A stretch of 64,000 nucleotides of DNA, taken from NCBI RefSeq assembly GCF_001659605.2, contig NC_035163.2, positions 29,600,158 to 29,664,157 on the forward strand, written 5' to 3'. Below the pieces are notes generated by a model that searched no databases, was not told where the DNA came from, and saw nothing but the letters and a program-made list of their open reading frames with translations. This stretch comes from Manihot esculenta. Its lineage: Eukaryota > Streptophyta > Magnoliopsida > Malpighiales > Euphorbiaceae. Shown here piece by piece: positions 52,586-63,229 of this stretch; the stretch's first letter is position 1, and every line of letters begins with the position of its first letter. A program made the position numbers and the translations under genes.

Positions 52586-53014
52586 ATGAGAGCTATCAAA
52601 GGCTATGTGGGTGTAATCCTGCTATATATACTAGGCATGGGTCAAGCTTGCCTTGGAATAAAAATTGGCGAAAGATACCATGTATACATTGTCAACGACT
52701 TGAACCAAGATGTCTTGTATGTTCATTGCAAATCCAAAGATGACGACCTGGGTTCCCATGGATTACAAGTTAAAGACAAATTCCACTTCACTTTCCGAGT
52801 GAATGTATGGGGAACAACACTGTTTTGGTGCAATTTCAACTGGGGAAATATCAACCATGGAGGTGGTTACCACATCTTCTGGTACAAGGATGAACTTGTT
52901 TATAAATGTGGTTACAAAGAAAAAGACTGCATTTGGTTTGCAAGAAACGACGGTATATATCTGAAGAATATCCCTGAAAACCAGTTTCAAATATTTTATG
53001 AATGGCAGAGGTAA
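52586..53014 (+). CDS. S-protein homologue (plant self-incompatibility S1 family), copy 1
   Basis: A single-exon frame of 142 aa. Residues 1 to about 24 are a hydrophobic signal peptide (VGVILLYILGMGQACLG). The mature part is a plant S1 domain: YHVYIVNDLNQDVLYVHCKS, KDDDLGSH, FRVNVWGTTLFWCNFNWG, a Cys in VYKCGYKEKDC and DCIWFARNDGIYL. The four family cysteines, expected to form two disulfides, are present. Members are small secreted proteins. The founding one is the pistil self-incompatibility determinant of Papaver, but most homologues in other dicots have unknown roles, so a self-incompatibility function should not be assumed. It is convergent with a second copy 515 bp away. Confidence 0.93.
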   Translation: MRAIKGYVGVILLYILGMGQACLGIKIGERYHVYIVNDLNQDVLYVHCKSKDDDLGSHGLQVKDKFHFTFRVNVWGTTLFWCNFNWGNINHGGGYHIFWYKDELVYKCGYKEKDCIWFARNDGIYLKNIPENQFQIFYEWQR

Positions 53015-53528
53015 CTAATGGCTTGTACATATATAGTTAAAAGCAGCCTTACCCAATTTCTCAATTGTAATTCATTGGGTTTAGTATTTGGAGTTATCTA
53101 TATGTATTAAACATATAGATTTGCATTTCAAGGTCAATAAAAAAGTTATTTATGACATACTTCACAAAGAATATTCAATCAACCTACATAAGTTAGTACA
53201 ATATAAGAACAATCATAGAACTTAAGGGGATTTTGTTACCTAACATAGGTTAGTGCTATGGTGCTGAAATTAGACCACTAATTATATGTGGGAAGAATAG
53301 GAGGGAGATGATTGAAAATTAGTTAAATCTTTTTGGCTTTATCGATTATCAATAAAAAAATCATTCTATGTTCAAGTAAGATACGTTTTTTTTTTTTTTA
53401 ATTACATTTCCCTCATGCAAATTTGAACATAAGACATATTTTCCTTTTCCTACTCATGATTCAAGGTACTGACTGAAATTATTTTAAGTCTTAATCGAGA
53501 CAATATCATCAGCTATATAACTACATTA
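53015..53528. other. Spacer between the convergent S1-type genes
   Basis: AT-rich, with a poly-T run near 53387. It should contain both 3' UTRs. No further gene seen. Confidence 0.6.
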
Positions 53529-53963
53529 TTAATGTCCCCAATCATAATATTTTTCGTCCTTGTTTTCAAAAAGATTCAACAAGTATAAAGCATCATCTCT
53601 TGCAGACCAAATGCAATTTTTATAATTACATTTGCGAGTTAAGCCAGTTCCATACCAGAACACCTTGTAACTGCCACCTCGACCATTACCCCAATTGAAA
53701 TTGCACCAGAAAAGTGTTGTCCCAAGCAGGTTGATGCGAAAACTGAACTGAAACTCACTGTTCACTGGAAGTGCATGAGAACCCAAATCATCGTCTTTGG
53801 ATTTACAATGCACATACAGGATGTTGTCGCTCAAGTTATTTACAATATGGACATGGTACTTTGGGAGAAAACTGTTGGTGGTGCCTTTGCAAGGCCAAGG
53901 CTTGCTTCCAAGCAATGCCAATACAAGTAGGAGGGCCACCTGCCGGCTTGAAAGGCTCATCAT
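53529..53963 (-). CDS. S-protein homologue (plant self-incompatibility S1 family), copy 2
   Basis: A single-exon frame of 144 aa on the - strand. The signal peptide spans about residues 1-27 (VALLLVLALLGSKPWPCKG). The S1 domain follows: YHVHIVNNLSDNILYVHCKS, KDDDLGSH, FRINLLGTTLFWCNFNWG, then C in TRKCNYKNC and IWSARDDALYLLN. The four domain cysteines are kept. It is clearly paralogous to the gene at 52586-53014, and the inverted convergent arrangement indicates a local inverted duplication. Surface loops differ most (NINHGGGYHIF against GRGGSYKVF). A TATA box lies about 37 bp upstream. Confidence 0.93.
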   Translation of the reverse strand: MMSLSSRQVALLLVLALLGSKPWPCKGTTNSFLPKYHVHIVNNLSDNILYVHCKSKDDDLGSHALPVNSEFQFSFRINLLGTTLFWCNFNWGNGRGGSYKVFWYGTGLTRKCNYKNCIWSARDDALYLLNLFENKDEKYYDWGH

Positions 53964-53999
53964 TTTGCCTCGCCAATGCCTCCGGGCTGATGTTTTCTT

Positions 54000-54007
54000 C
54001 TTTTTAT
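54000..54007 (-). promoter_or_regulatory. TATA box of the second S1-type gene
   Basis: TATAAAAA on the - strand ending 37 bp before the ATG at 53963. If this box is used, the leader is only a few to about ten nt, so either the leader is extremely short or the downstream Met2 is used. Confidence 0.55.
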
Positions 54008-54262
54008 AGAGATTACTTTACATGTTTCCGTACAGTGTCTCCTGCATGATATGTCTTTGGTACGTTTGATATTGGAGAACTAATAGTGAAGTGCAACAGT
54101 ACAGTCCCTGCAGATCACTATCCCAGTTAGAAAACGTTTGAGCCACGAATTGGTGCATGCCATTGTCGTTGCAATTTGCCATTTTAGACTCTAATGCTAC
54201 CCTTTAATGAAGTTAATATTCTTTATATGCGAGATGTTCATATGATTCTGGTACACTATAAA
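54008..54262. other. Upstream flank of the second S1-type gene
   Basis: No gene seen. This is the distal promoter up to the hAT element, whose 8-bp target duplication begins at 54255. Confidence 0.5.
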
Positions 54263-54897
54263 TAGGGATGGCAACGGATCGGATATTTTCGGGTACTCGA
54301 TCTGATCGAACCCTAATAGAACGAATTTGGATAATTATAATCGGGTTTGGGACGGATTCAGATTTTAAAAATAATACCCGTTGCAGGTTCAGATCGAATT
54401 CGGGTTTTATGTACATGGTACCCACCACCCGAATCTGTTTATATAAATAATTAATTTAATATAAAAAATATATTTTACAATAATATTTATAAATTTTTTT
54501 ATATATTTTTATTTAAAAATTTAAATTTAAATATTTTTTAAATATGCACTCTGAGATTTAGCCTGATGGAAAGTGTATCCTTGTAGCCTTGAGAGGTCTA
54601 AGGTTCGACTCTCCCAATCCTCTATTTCAAAAAAAAAAATATTTTTTAAATATATTAGATTTTTTAAATGAAAATTATTAATGAGAAATATTTTTTATAT
54701 AAATTATTAATTAAAATATATAAGATTAAACGGGTTCGAATTTTATTCGGATAATAATAATTAGATTTTGTACGGATTCGTATAGTTTAAATTAATTTTT
54801 AATCGGGTTCGGAACGGATTCGAATATTACTAATACAAATTGAGTTCGAGTTCGGATAATTTAATTTTCACGGATACCCTACCCATTAACATCCCTA
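54263..54897. mobile_element. Non-autonomous hAT element (MITE) with 8-bp TSD
   Basis: A 635-bp element with ends TAGGGATGGCAACGG and (reverse complement of the 3' end) TAGGGATGTTAATGGG: 8 bp perfect, then loosely matching. Identical 8-bp duplications actataaa flank it at 54255-54262 and 54898-54905, the size made by hAT transposases. Subterminal regions repeat the words cgggttcg and acggattc in both orientations. There is no transposase. A SINE is nested at 54546-54638, so the original element was about 527 bp. Confidence 0.9.
54546..54638 (+). mobile_element. Short tRNA-derived SINE nested in the hAT element
   Basis: A 93-bp unit has a pol III A-box-like TAGCCTGATGG (54559-54569), a B-box-like GGTTCGACTC (54602-54611) and a poly-A end. 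It is flanked by a perfect 15-bp duplication, atattttttaaatat, at 54531-54545 and 54639-54653, as expected of LINE-driven retroposition. A second copy lies at 63230-63320. Confidence 0.85.
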
Positions 54898-54905
54898 ACT
54901 ATAAA

Positions 54906-55571
54906 CTTAAAACAACTTATTTTTGCTGTAATTAATTAATTTAATTTAACTGTGTATCAAATTAATATTTTATAATATAAATTTTATATAAATATGAGAT
55001 TTAAAAATTATTATTAACATAATTTTTTTATATAATAAAACGAAGTTATTTTATTTTTTAAATAAAATAATAATAAATAAATAAAAATAGTCTAAGACGG
55101 CCATTTCGTGATGTTTGGGCGTAAGGAAAGAGTAATAAATAGAAAACGCGTAGACAGGCAAAGCCAGAGCCACACCAATCTTCTTTCTTCATTTGTCTCA
55201 TGGTTGCCGCTTCATTAATTCTTCTACCATTACTATTACTAATCACTTCATTAACTTTCATTTATACTAATTTAATCACATAATTTATTGCTAAAACATT
55301 TCCTTTGCCACACAAAATTAATAAAAATCTTAATATAAATATTAGAAGCAAGACGCAGCGTGGGGTTTGGGTTAAGAGGACGAAGGAGAAAGTACACACC
55401 TCCCCATAACCCTCTACTCTTTGAATGGGCTTTGTCTCCTAAACATCAAACCCTTACAGCTGTCCTTTATTTTTCATCAATTTTATTATTATTCACATCT
55501 CTAGCTCTACACACTATTGACTTTATATATATTTTTTTAAATTATAATATTAATATAATTATATGAAGCAT
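54906..55571. other. AT-rich intergenic upstream of the calmodulin-like gene
   Basis: No gene recognised; low-complexity AT with a more mixed patch at 55090-55210. Confidence 0.55.
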
Positions 55572-55602
55572 GCAGAGCAGAGCAGAGCAGAGCAGAGCAG
55601 AG
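55572..55602. repeat. (GCAGA)n microsatellite
   Basis: Six GCAGA units followed by GA-rich DNA, about 290 bp upstream of the calmodulin-like start. A (CT) run near 55832-55850 lies in its leader. Confidence 0.9.
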
Positions 55603-55886
55603 AGAAAATAAAAGGGTAGGCCATGGTCCAAGAGAGAGAGAGAGCTTTTGATTCTTTCTTCTTAGATAAAGCCAATCGTTTCTAATACCCATTATAGTCC
55701 TAAGCTTTGATTTGACTCCCACAGGATTACTACTTAATTAATATTAATAAAAAATAAAATAATTCACTACACTTACCACATTGGAATTCTACATAAACCC
55801 AGCTAAGCTTGAGCTATACTCGACATATGCTTCTCTCTCTCTCTCTTTCTTGAGAACTTGAAGAAGTGAGTTTGAAGATTGAAGAA

Positions 55887-56850
55887 ATGGCGGAAATTCT
55901 TACGGAGGAACAGATTGTTGAGTTTAAAGAAGCCTTCTGCTTGTTCGACAAGGATGGAGATGGTGAGTTGGTATCTAATTTGCTGCTCTGTTTTGAGTTC
56001 TTGTTGTGTATAATCTGTCTGTTTGTGTTGTTATAATAAAGGGATATAATACGTTGTCAGGATGCATTACTGCAGAGGAATTGGCGACGGTGATTAGGTC
56101 TTTGGATCAAAATCCAACGGAAGAAGAACTCCAGGACATGATTAGCGAAGTGGACGCTGACGGTAATGGCACTATTGAATTTGCTGAATTCTTGAACTTA
56201 ATGGCAAAAAAAATGAAGGTAACAATTTTCAATATTCTCAAATAAAATTTTCAGAAGACAGGCACTCCATTATTACTCTTAATCACGTCTTCTTTTTTTT
56301 TTTTTTCATATTAAATCAGGAGACTGATGCAGAGGAAGAACTTAAAGAGGCATTCAAAGTGTTTGACAAAGATCAGAATGGGTATATATCAGCCAATGAG
56401 GTAATTATTTTCCTTACAGATTCCCTTCTTTTTCTGTTTTATATAAAATGAAGTTTATATCCAATGTGTCTAAATGAAAAAGTAAAATATTTTTATTATT
56501 AAATAATTTTTTTTCAAAGAAATCATTTAAATTTCAACAATCAATAGTCTTTTAAAATATTGACGTTTGCGTAAAATAAATAATACTATAAATATATGTA
56601 TAAGTCTACCACGTGTTATTTGAAAAGTTCTCCTTAGAATTAATTAATATTATTATTTAAATTTTTACCAAAGGGAATCTAACCTAATTAATTAAAATTT
56701 GTTAATGTGTAGCTGAGGCATGTGATGATCAATTTAGGGGAGAAGCTAACAGATGAAGAGGTGGAGCAGATGATCAAGGAAGCTGATCTGGACGGTGATG
56801 GTCAAGTTAATTATGATGAATTTGTTAAAATGATGATGACTGTAGGTTAA
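55887..56850 (+). CDS. CML11: Calmodulin-like Ca2+ sensor (CML8/CML11 type)
   Basis: Four exons, 55887-55962, 56061-56218, 56320-56400 and 56713-56850, give 150 aa. All four EF-hand loops look competent: DKDGDGCITAEE (21-32), [12 protein letters not shown] (57-68), [12 protein letters not shown] (94-105) and [12 protein letters not shown] (130-141), each with acidic position 12. The first intron splits the Gly codon just before the Cys of loop 1, a position typical of plant calmodulin genes. Cys at loop-1 position 7 is a plant calmodulin hallmark. On Ca2+ binding such proteins expose hydrophobic patches and bind target helices. Sequence is closest, from memory, to CML8 and CML11; its place in the conserved block argues for CML11, though it lacks the glutamine-rich N-terminus of Arabidopsis CML11. 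Confidence 0.94.
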
Positions 56851-57046
56851 TTTTTTTTTTAAATTAAAAAATAAAGTTAGTTGATTCATTTTCTACAAGA
56901 GCGAAGAAATAATTTTAGTATTTTGTATTTTCTCTTCGTTGTATTAGTAATAGTTAGAATTTTGAAATTATTTTGTCAAAATGACTTGAAATGTTGCCAG
57001 TTTCAAAGTTCGAATTGTATTCTTTCATTTCTTATCTGAATAACAA

Positions 57047-57345
57047 TTGCTTTATCCAAAATTGTTTGATTGGTTCAAAGGAAGTTTGGTTGGGGATGCC
57101 AATATGAAGACCATTCCCAAGCAGATCACCGTTCACACTTTTGCATCCTCCTCAGTCCGCAAGGTTGTTTCTGGCCTGCAGGATTGTCCCCTATTTCTTT
57201 TTTTATTTTTTTTAAAAAATTCTCAATTTCTACATTAAATTGAATGTCGGTCTTTCTTTTTTTTATTAGGAGGATGGCGAACCAATTGCAATTCCAAAAG
57301 TACAAAAAAAGAATTTACACAAGAAAGTTTTGAAAATTTTAAAAT
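57047..57345 (+). pseudogene. Two-exon coding remnant downstream of the calmodulin-like gene
   Basis: 57047-57180 reads YPKLFDWFKGSLVGDANMKT, IPKQITVHTF and SSSVRKVVSGLQ without stops. A T-rich stretch follows, ending in the acceptor-like ttattag (57263-57269), after which EDGEPIAIPKVQKKNLHKK continues. This looks like two exons around a short intron, but where the donor should be (CTGCAG|GA) there is no GT and no start codon context. I do not recognise the family. Confidence 0.45.
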
Positions 57346-57709
57346 AAATCTCAATTGATATTGTATTATCAATGGAATAAACAAATGATACAATCAAAGG
57401 CAGCAAAAAAGCTGCCTATTTTACAATATCCTTTCCAGAGAACAATAAAATAAATTACGTCAACAGATTCAACTAATTCAATGGTTCAGAACAAGTATAG
57501 ACAGGAAAATCATTAAATAACACAGCAATAATCACAGTTATACATGTTATACTCACTCTTTCTTGGTTTCTCTCAAATATGCTAAACCAATCAGCAGCTC
57601 TCCATTGATTAAAACTCCACTTCTTGAAAACTTGGAATTAGAAAGGAAGCAAACCGAAACAAATTCAAAATTCCAAACTGTAAAATCTGCAACTTTGATC
57701 TTAAGCTTT

Positions 57710-60700
57710 TTAATTAATCACAGTTGTGCAACACATGCAGTTTGTGAATAGAGATGACCTGCGCTTGTGCTTCGCTTTATTTTTTGGAGGAGTTGGCGAG
57801 ATTTCTTTTGTAGAAGACGAGTTCCACGAATCCTTGGTTGTCTTTTTTGCTGCAACACAATCCTCTTTTCTCTTCGGTTGAACTACTACTTGAACTTGAG
57901 CCTCCTCATCTTCTTTCATGAAGCCTAGGAATGGTGTTCTTGACTTCTCAGAATCGCTTCTTTCCAGAGTAATCACTTTCTCTTCCATTGGCGTCGCTTG
58001 ATACTTGAATGATTCTTGACCCTGTTGAGCTTGCGTCAGCGAGTTCTGAAACTTTCCATCTGCCTGGTTTGATATGTTTTCAATTGCATTCTTATCCTGA
58101 TAAAGCAGTGGAGTCTGATCAGATTCTTCACTTCTTGCTGCTTCTATTCGTAGATCAAGATTGAAGCTTGGAGATTTTCGCATCTCTGCATTAATGTTCA
58201 AGTTATCAGGAATCGATTCAATGCTGAACCTTCCCAGACTTTCTTGTGGCTCATAACCGCCTGTTGCAAGGGCTGAAGTTTCCACTTTTTTACATTGTTC
58301 ACTTGACTGACTCGCTGAAGCTGGTGGTTTTGCTTGTGTAACTGCCTCCAGAACTGTTGACTGTAGAGATTCTTGTGGTTTCTCTACTCTCAGTTGCATA
58401 CCAGAGACTGTGCTCTCTACAGTTGAACTTGGGGACTTTTCCATGTCTGCTTGAATCAAGTTTTCAGGAATAGGTTCATTGTTTACCCTCCCTGCGTTTT
58501 CTTGTGCCTCAAAACCATCCCTTGCAAAGACATACGTTTCAATTTTTTCATGTTGCTCACTGGAATGATTACCTGAAGCTGAAGATATAGTTTCTGTAGC
58601 CATCTCTGGAGCTTCTGTGACATGGGGTAAAATCTCTTCCACGGGTTTCTCATTTGCAGAGACCAAGGAATCCACAGGACAATTTGAAGCATGGAAAGGG
58701 GAAGATGCTGTAGAAATGAACTCACTGTTGCTCTCAGGTTTCAGTTCCAATGTCGACTTATTGCTATCTTTGGCATCCTCAGATTTGTTAACAATTTCCT
58801 GTTGATGATGCTCAAATTGGAATAGAGAAGCCGGAGTCCATGATACATACTGTTCTGCCGGTGCACATGGAGCTTCTACTTTCTCCTCCATCTCCAAAAT
58901 TTTCTTCTCTTTGGGGCCATGTTCCTTGGCTTTGCAATCTTCTGCTTCCTCTTCATTGTTTGTGACTGGCAAGTCTGCTGCAACAGTAGCAAGTTCAGGA
59001 AATATTATAATCTTTTCTTCATATGCCTCATCTGCTATGTGATCTTCTGGTTCGTCTTCATTTATTTTTCCATTTGCTAGGGGTGACTTGGCAGCAATTA
59101 TTCCAAATTCATGATTCATCACAATATTTCGTTCAAATCCCTCAGAACTTTCTCCAGTAGGCTCCTTCTGGTTGTCGGATTCCTCAGGAAGCTTCACCTC
59201 CTCAACTTGGCAATTCCCATTTAAGGCAGCATCATCAGCAGTTAATGCCTCAGGTCTTAAATCTTCTGATTCCTGTTCATTGTTTTTGCCATTTGCAATG
59301 GATAACTTGGCTGCAATTACTCCAAGTTCACTAACCATCGCATGCTTTCCTTCAGTTCCATTATGGTGCTCTTCAGAACACTCATTCTGGCTGTCAGATT
59401 CAACAAGAACCTTTGCCCCCTCAATTTGGCAGTTCCCATTGTTAGCAGTATCATGAATAGCATATGCCTCGGGTATGCAATCTCCTGATTCCTCTTCATC
59501 GTGTTTGCCATTCGCAATAGATGACCGGGCTTCAAATCTTCCAAGTTCATGAGCTATCTTTCCTTCAGAATCATTGCAATTTTCTTCAAAAGCCTCATTC
59601 TGGTTGTTAGATTCCTCAACAACATTCACTTCTTCCGCTTCACAGTTTCCATTGCTAGCAGCATCATGAGCAGTGATAAGGGAACCACAACCACTCGTCT
59701 CAATTTTCTTGCAAGTAATCCTTGTCAAAGAATCAGTTTGAGATGCATTTCCCTTGTCAATCTTGGATTCTGGGACTGAAAAAGGATGCTGCTGCTTGTT
59801 TTCTTCACTTTCTGATTCTTTCCCCATTAATTCAGTCTCCTGAGTAAGAACTATGCATTTGTCTTCAGGTAGGGGGACTTCTAAATGGGAGTTCAGTGAA
59901 TCAGTCACCATATTGGCTTCTAGTTTTGACTCCAAGAAATTAGTACCATTACTGATCACCTTACTAGCTAATTCTCCATCATATATCTCTCCAATATCCC
60001 GCAGATGATCCGTTGCCACCATTATAGTTTTACTAAAAATATTTGCATCCTCGTTTCCAACTTCAACTTCCAATTCATCTTTGCTGGGCTTCTCTTCTTC
60101 TGTAGATGCCATTTCTTTCACTAGCAACTCATCCCTTGTTCTCTCCACATCTACATTAGTATCAGAAGCAGTAATTCCTTCCAGGTTTTCAGATATGCAA
60201 GTATCTAACTGGTGACCATTCTCTTTGCTGTTGTATGCAGTACTTGATCCTAGCACATCAGTAGTTCCTCTCAGTGAATCAGTTCCATCTTGTTGATCAG
60301 CATGAACATTTGCATATTCATGTTGATCAGAATTTGGTACCGCAGAATCTTCAGGATCCATATCATGTTCTGAGGTTATTGCAACAGAAGTTGAACTTGG
60401 AATATCCTCTGCCTCTGTTCATAGCAAACCAAAATTAAAAAAAAAAAATCTTAAAGCGGTCTTTGATTGTGTTTATATATCTATATCTATATATATATAT
60501 GAACCTTCTACTTTTTGCCATGCACTAGGTTGAATAAGAATGAGGATCAGTTAAGTTAATTGGTTGTGTTTACCTTTCTTGAAGGAAGCCTGCTTCTCAA
60601 TCTGATTATTGCTTATATCCAAAATAGTACCTATTGGTGTTGGGTTTTTGTGATCTTCTTTATCATCTTCCAATTCCGTCAGCAAAGAGACTGCAGGTTG

Positions 60701-61597
60701 AATATGTCTATCTTTGCCACCATCTTCATTGAATTGCTTTTCAGCTTCTGCAGATTCAACAGGAGGATTAACTTCAGTCTCTGCTTGACCTGCAAAAGCA
60801 GAAAGTCCTCAGTTAAATATACAGACCTCTATTGATAAAGATTTCCATAATAAACAGACTTCAAAATTGCAATTCAGCTCAAGCAAAGCCTTATTGCCGA
60901 CAATCAACATACGTATACTAAAATTAACTTCTACGTACTATATTGAGAAACTGCAAACCTGTTCCATTATATGTCTGGCTATGAACAGGAGGTTCTCCTG
61001 CTTCCTTTGGAACATCGGAGGCTAACCCTGTCTCTTTCTGATTAGAATCTTTACTTTCAGTTTCTCCTTCTACATCATTCTTATGAACAGGTTCTTGCAA
61101 AGATTTTCCCTGAGCTTCAGTGTTTGTGTTATCCTCTTCTGCATAGGTACATTAACATAAGAAAGAAAAATCTAAAGACTTCTATTAATAAACAGATTTC
61201 AGATTTGAAATTCAGCTCAACAAAAGCCTTATTGCCAACAATCAATAGGATTGAGAAACTGCAAACCTGTTCCCTCAAATTTCTGGTTATGAACAGGAGG
61301 TTCTCCTGCTTCTTTTGGATCGTCAGAGGCTAACTCTGCCTCTTTCTGATTATAATCTTTATTTCCAGTTGTCGGAACCACATAGTTTTCTCCTTTTACA
61401 TCACTATTATGAGCAGATTCTTGGAAAGATTTTTCCTGAGCTTCAGTGTTTGTGTTGTCCTCTTCTGCATTATAAGAAAGAAACAGATAAGCATTCATTC
61501 ATGTTCTTGAACTAGAGGACTCAACAAGCAAGCCAAAAAAAAAAAAGGTGATACCTCGCAATCCAGATGTGTTATTGTTGCCCATCTCATTTCCCAT
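57710..61597 (-). CDS. Large acidic protein of unknown function with internal duplications
   Basis: Five exons on the - strand, 61597-61555, 61464-61267, 61138-60959, 60789-60574 and 60414-57710, all GT-AG and in phase 1, give about 1113 aa. It starts MGNEMGNNN, so Gly2 is a possible myristoylation site. Exons 2 and 3 are tandem copies of each other (EEDNTNTEAQ...KEAGEPPVH). Exon 5 holds about three copies of a 70-75-aa unit (GNCEAEEVNVVEESNNQNE, SSIANGKHDEEESGD; about residues 460-680) and two of an 85-aa unit (SSEQHEKIE...NLIQADMEKSPS). The bulk is Glu/Ser/Asn-rich and probably disordered. The C-terminus turns basic (KNKAKHKRRSSLF) and ends NCMCCTTVIN. Possible lipid anchors at both ends suggest membrane attachment, an inference. 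No known domain seen. A leader intron is suggested by ttgcag at about 61619-61614. Confidence 0.75.
60825..61464. repeat. Tandem duplication of an exon with its following intron
   Basis: Exon 2 (61464-61267) with the intron below it to about 61165, and exon 3 (61138-60959) with its intron to about 60825, are direct copies. The intron halves share ataaacagatttcagattt / ataaacagacttcaaaattg, aaagccttattgcc and attgagaaactgcaaacctg. Unequal exchange is likely. Both copies keep frame and splice sites. Confidence 0.9.
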
Positions 61598-61619
61598 ATT
61601 CAATGTGCCAAATCCTGCA

Positions 61620-63229
61620 ATATAATTTAAATGAAGCCGTAAAGATGAGAACTTGCAATCTTCAACTGCAATGACCAGTCTTTATTGGCGGTATACGAAT
61701 TAAAGGAAATTTAGTTCAAATTAAAAGTCTCCAAGTCTGAAAATACATACCATGATGATGATGATGATATTCACATGGCTGTAGCCATAGCTATTTGAGT
61801 ACAGCTTGATCTCTGTGAGGCTGCCAGAGTGTTATTACTCAAATAAAATGCCTAACTTCACTTATATTGCTTAAAGCATAAGCCTCAATTTGGGTCACCT
61901 GTCAGCCAAACTGATACATCATCCAAAAGCAGTGGCACATTTGGTTCTTCTCTTCTATTTTCTTTTATTTATTTATTCGACTCCTATTGATATTTGGCTC
62001 AAAATCTGATAATGAATACAAGCTAAAGCTCTTTACTCACCTTTCTTTTTGTGTATGAGAAATTCTATAGTCTACATGGGGACACTGCTAACTAATTAAA
62101 GCGAAATGTCGGCAACTCAAAGTGGGGTGTCTTAATGATTACTCTGAATTCTGGAGTATTATCCAGGTTCAGCCTAACCTAGCCTTTCCGGTGAGGTAAT
62201 TCTATATGTGCCGCCGAAACTCTTGTGCAATACTTAGATTTTGTGGTGCATTTTGGATCCCTATTGCTTTTTCCAAGTTGGTTGGTCGATGAAAATATTA
62301 AAGTCTTGGGGTGATATTGAGCTAGCATGTCTGCAAAAATCATGGAAAAAGTTCCCTTAAATCCGTAATTATAATTACCCCCATAATTTGGATGTGAGCT
62401 TTCAGTTTCAGCTTCCCCATATAAAATTCTCAAGTGCAAGTCCCTACATGACTGGCCCAATTCCTACAAGAATCCAATAACCCACTCTCAACTCAGAAGA
62501 TCTCCATTAGCCGACCTTAAAATCAACGGTTGTGCTTAAGGCCACGTGTAAGGAGTAGCTTGTTTCTCCTGTATGGGTATAAAATATAAAAATGAAGAGG
62601 AGGTGGGTCTGGGCACTGAAGGTTTCTTGTTCTTAAAGCTGAGGATGGGCAGAGCGGTTGGAATCGTCCACCTTTGTGCAAGATCAAAAGTTGGGAAATT
62701 GGACCCTCTTCTTTTTCTTTTTCTTTTTCTTCTAATTTAATTGTGAGGAATATGAAGAGGAGTTGGTGGAAATCCACTAGAAAAAACTTAAACTTCTTTT
62801 TTTTTTTTCTTCTTTTCAACAAAAAGAAATGATGAGTTCACATTGTATCCATCTGGAGCAGTGCCTTTCCAATCTTTGAAACCAATTTATCAAGTGATGT
62901 TTCATAGATTAATCAATGCTTACAATTGATTAGCTACAAGTTTTTCTTTTTTTTTTTTCTTTAGAAAAAAGATCGATTAACTATAAGTTCTTCACTATAA
63001 TTTGTTGCAATGTTAAAAAATAATGTATATCAATAAATTTAAATATAAAAAGTTTATTAGTTTTAATAAAATTTTTAAAGTATAAAATTAATTTTATTTT
63101 TTAAAATTTTTCTGAAATTCTATATTTTTTATAAAGGATATTTTATATGAATAAATTTTCTTAAATTTAAAAAAATATAAAAAATAATTTTCTGAAACAA
63201 ATAGATAAATTCAAATTGAATTGAAATCG
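61620..63229. other. Upstream flank of the acidic-protein gene
   Basis: This probably holds its promoter and a non-coding first exon. A (GAT)n-type run lies at about 61753-61768. Frames at 62179-62460 and 62523-62822 are lysine-rich or mixed and show no known family. No RNA gene was seen. Confidence 0.5.

Noticed and set aside
54546..54638. tRNA gene suggested by A- and B-box-like motifs
   Set aside because: No cloverleaf or anticodon arm could be drawn, and it has a poly-A tail and target duplications, so it is a SINE.
62523..62822. 99-aa frame, - strand, upstream of the acidic-protein gene
   Set aside because: Begins with Lys runs from poly-T DNA and shows no family; more likely promoter or leader DNA.
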